64,000 nucleotides of DNA from Torymus aiolomorphi. Taxonomy: Eukaryota > Arthropoda > Insecta > Hymenoptera > Torymidae. This document shows, piece after piece, positions 61,884 through 64,000 of this stretch; the stretch's first letter is position 1, and every line of letters starts with the position of its first letter. A program made the position numbers and the translations under genes. The stretch spans positions 4,251,001-4,315,000 of the forward strand of contig CM070875.1 in assembly GCA_036365515.1 (NCBI GenBank), given 5' to 3'. Under the pieces are notes generated by a model, which worked only from the letters and a program-made list of their open reading frames with translations, made no database searches and had not been told where the DNA came from.

Positions 61884-62776
61884 ACACTGAGAACAAAGTT
61901 TAGTACAAATTATTAATAATTTTGTAAATATTATTATACTTTCTGGGAAAGCTACCACAAACTGTAAAAACTCAAAAAATTGCCATACTTTATAAGAAAT
62001 TTTGCTCAAGATAGGAAAATTGACTATAGTACTGCAAAATGTACTGTAAACCCTAGTGGAAATGAAAAATGAAAATAACTGTAAATAACTGTAAAAAACT
62101 GTAAAAAACTGTAAATAACTGTAAATAACAGTTTATAAGTGTTTGATTTGAGACGTTAATAACAGTTATTTACAGTTATTTACAGTTATTTACAGTTATT
62201 TACAGTTATTAACAGTTATTAGCAGTTATTAACAGTTATTTACAGTTTTGCAGAAAAGTACCTGCGAAAACGGAGGTGCTGATAAAAGTTAGTTACAGTT
62301 ATTAACGGTTATTAACAGTTTTTAACAGTTTTTAACAGTTATTAACAGTTATTAACAGTTATTTACAGTTTTGTTGATAAGAAAAAAGTTAGTATTATAG
62401 CGAAAAAATAAACTGTTTATAACTGTAAATATCTGTAAATAACTGTTAATAACTGTTAATAACCGTTAATAACTGTTAATACCGTTTATCAGTACCTCCG
62501 TTTTCGCAGGTACTTTTCTGCAAAACTGTAAATAACTGTTAATAACTGTTAATAACTGTTAATAACTGTAAATAACTGTAAATAACTATAAATAACTGTT
62601 ATTAACGTCTCAAATCAAACACTTATAAACTGTTATTTACAGTTATTAACAGTTATTAACAGTTATTTACAAAAATCATTTCCGCTAGGGAAGTATGGTA
62701 ATTTTTTGTGTTTTTTACAGTTTATGGATAGCTTTATCAGAAAGTAGTAATTTTTCCAAAACTTTTTTCTCAGTGT
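61884..62776. mobile_element. Foldback element, CACTGAGAA ends, decamer-repeat core
   Basis: 893 bp. TA|CACTGAGAA at the left and TTCTCAGTG|TA at the right. The outer arms (about 170 bp left, 90 bp right) are inverted relatives. An inner pair CCCTAGTGGAAATGA / TCATTTCCGCTAGGG (62052 and 62690) encloses about 600 bp of imperfect TAACTGTAAA/TAACTGTTAA decamers, in both orientations. No coding frame. Confidence 0.78.
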
Positions 62777-63009
62777 AATTATGTAATCTCCTATGGTAAC
62801 CCTCGAGCTCTTGAACTATGTATATACACACTCTGACCAACCTGATCTGTCTAAAAAGACCCATACAATTCCGAACCCCTTAGACCTCAACCGTCACCGA
62901 AAACCCTTACACCCACAGTTACCAGCATTCATCCACCAACTCCCCTCGCCTCCCACCCTATGCAGAAACACCCAAAACAAAGCAACGCACGAATCCTCTT
63001 ACTCTCGTT

Positions 63010-63062
63010 CACACACACACACACCCACACATACACACACACACACACACACGCGCGCGCGC
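63010..63062. repeat. (CA)n array grading into CG
   Basis: Imperfect CA/ACAC array followed by CGCGCGCGC, about 40 bp before the acceptor of the TM exon. Confidence 0.9.
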
Positions 63063-63103
63063 ATAGTGCATCCTAATTACTCAGCTATACATATTCCCGA
63101 CAG

Positions 63104-63377
63104 GTACAAAAGTCGTACACGCTGAACGAGCTGCAGCCGGGCACGAGTTACGAGGTGCGCATCAGGGCGCACAACAACGCGGGCTCGTCGGTCGCCGAGT
63201 ACAAGATCCAGACGCAGCAGCCGCACAGCTCGTCGACGGTACCGGCCCTCGACGTCGATCGCTTCATGCCGCCCCACACGCCGGTCTACGCCGACGTCAA
63301 GCTCATCGTTCCTCTGATACTGAGCTCGCTGGCGGTGGTCGTGGCGGCCGGCGCCGTGTTCTACTGCTTTCGACGAA
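63104..63377 (+). CDS. Dscam2: Dscam2 exon: end of FN6 and transmembrane helix
   Basis: Phase 0 acceptor CCCGACAG. It reads VQKSYTLNELQPGTSYEV, IRAHNNAGSSVAEY (end of FN6), a short Ser/Pro-rich juxtamembrane stretch, then one hydrophobic helix starting LIVPLILSSLAVVVAAG and stopping FYCFRR (coding about 63302-63370). Arginines right after the helix give the stop-transfer signal for type I topology. Donor A|GTAAGC, phase 1. The cytoplasmic tail lies beyond the window. Confidence 0.93.
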
Positions 63378-64000
63378 GTAAGCATTCGGGTATGACGACA
63401 TTACGTAGGGACGATTTATTTTTTGACGAGGTGCATATAGGGTGTGGATTGTGATTGTCGGCAGAACTGTGTTTTGGTTTTCTTGTTTATGGGTGCGATA
63501 TGGGGAGTGTAAGGTTGAATCGAGGATGTGCAAGGAGAAAAAGGTTTTGTGGAAACTTGGTGTAATAGGATTTAGTAATATATATTCTACTAGAAGAAAT
63601 TCGTCATTTTGCAAAAGTTATTATTTCAAATACTAAAAAACGCTAAATTTTTCGATGTTTTTTTTTTCAAAGTTTTTACGTTTTCATACGTTTTTAGTAG
63701 TAGTTTAAAAAAAAAATTATTGTTAATAAATTACCTAAACAATATTTCTCCTTGTATAAAAAGACAAAAATATATTATGGCTATGCTTTTTGTAAAAATT
63801 CAGTAATAATTTCTCAACTTCTTAATAATGAAAAAATTACAGTGTCATCGTTAAATGTTTTTATAAATCAATTAAAAGCTGAAAATTATAAAACGATGTA
63901 TAAAAAAAATATTTACTTTAAATTATGATAATTTATTATGTCAATGAATAATTAATTGGTTATTACGAAATAATTGAAACTCATTATTATTAACTCATTT
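63378..64000 (+). other. Start of the intron after the TM exon
   Basis: AT-rich sequence with T and A runs; no cytoplasmic-tail exon was seen before the window ends. Confidence 0.75.

Larger units (their letters stand above)
60852..63103 (+). other. Intron of 2.3 kb splitting FN6
   Basis: Phase 0. Nearly two thirds of it is structured: hairpins 61105-61240 and 61239-61414, then a 0.9 kb foldback (61884-62776), then a (CA)n array just before the acceptor. No exon seen. Confidence 0.75.

Overview
This window looks like part of one insect gene with very long introns. It is a Dscam-family cell-adhesion receptor read left to right on the + strand. GC-rich exons with intact CpGs sit in AT-rich introns. 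The introns are full of short TIR and foldback elements, (GA)n/(TA)n/(CA)n tracts and islands of CGCGCG, with one mariner. That mix, together with the gene structure, suggests a hymenopteran, perhaps a parasitoid wasp; the taxon is inference.

I could place 19 coding exons between 5793 and 63377. Splice phases and protein sequence agree at every junction. In order they encode the second half of Ig2, Ig3, Ig4, Ig5, Ig6, two alternative Ig7 exons, Ig8, Ig9, FN1 to FN4, Ig10, FN5, FN6 and one transmembrane helix. This is the canonical Dscam order (10 Ig, 6 FNIII). With one Ig7 exon the exons sum to 4437 coding bases (about 1479 residues). The signal peptide, Ig1 and first half of Ig2 should lie to the left, and the cytoplasmic tail to the right. 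Two tandem, phase-matched Ig7 exons are the hallmark of Drosophila Dscam2 (exons 10A/10B) and honeybee AbsCAM (Ig7A/Ig7B), so I call the gene Dscam2/AbsCAM. Dscam1-type hypervariable clusters are absent: Ig3 is a single exon.

Regions: 1-5792, no exon found, CpG-rich stretches plus one TIR element. 5943-20843, a 14.9 kb intron with a second TIR copy, a LINE 3' remnant, a 1.65 kb TTAA-flanked foldback, (TC)81 and (TA)186. 21173-37269, Ig4-Ig6 exons in introns with several foldbacks. 37432-45590, the alternative Ig7 exons, then an intron with a 1294 bp mariner whose transposase has one nonsense codon. 45591-55484, Ig8 to FN4 with short introns; one foldback starts 21 bp after a splice donor. 55485-63377, Ig10, FN5-FN6 and TM, with a family of hairpin elements and a 0.9 kb foldback built of decamer repeats.

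The exons make one adhesion receptor. The exciting signals are the asymmetric Ig7 pair and the density of long foldbacks inside a pre-mRNA, which would be transcribed as dsRNA hairpins.
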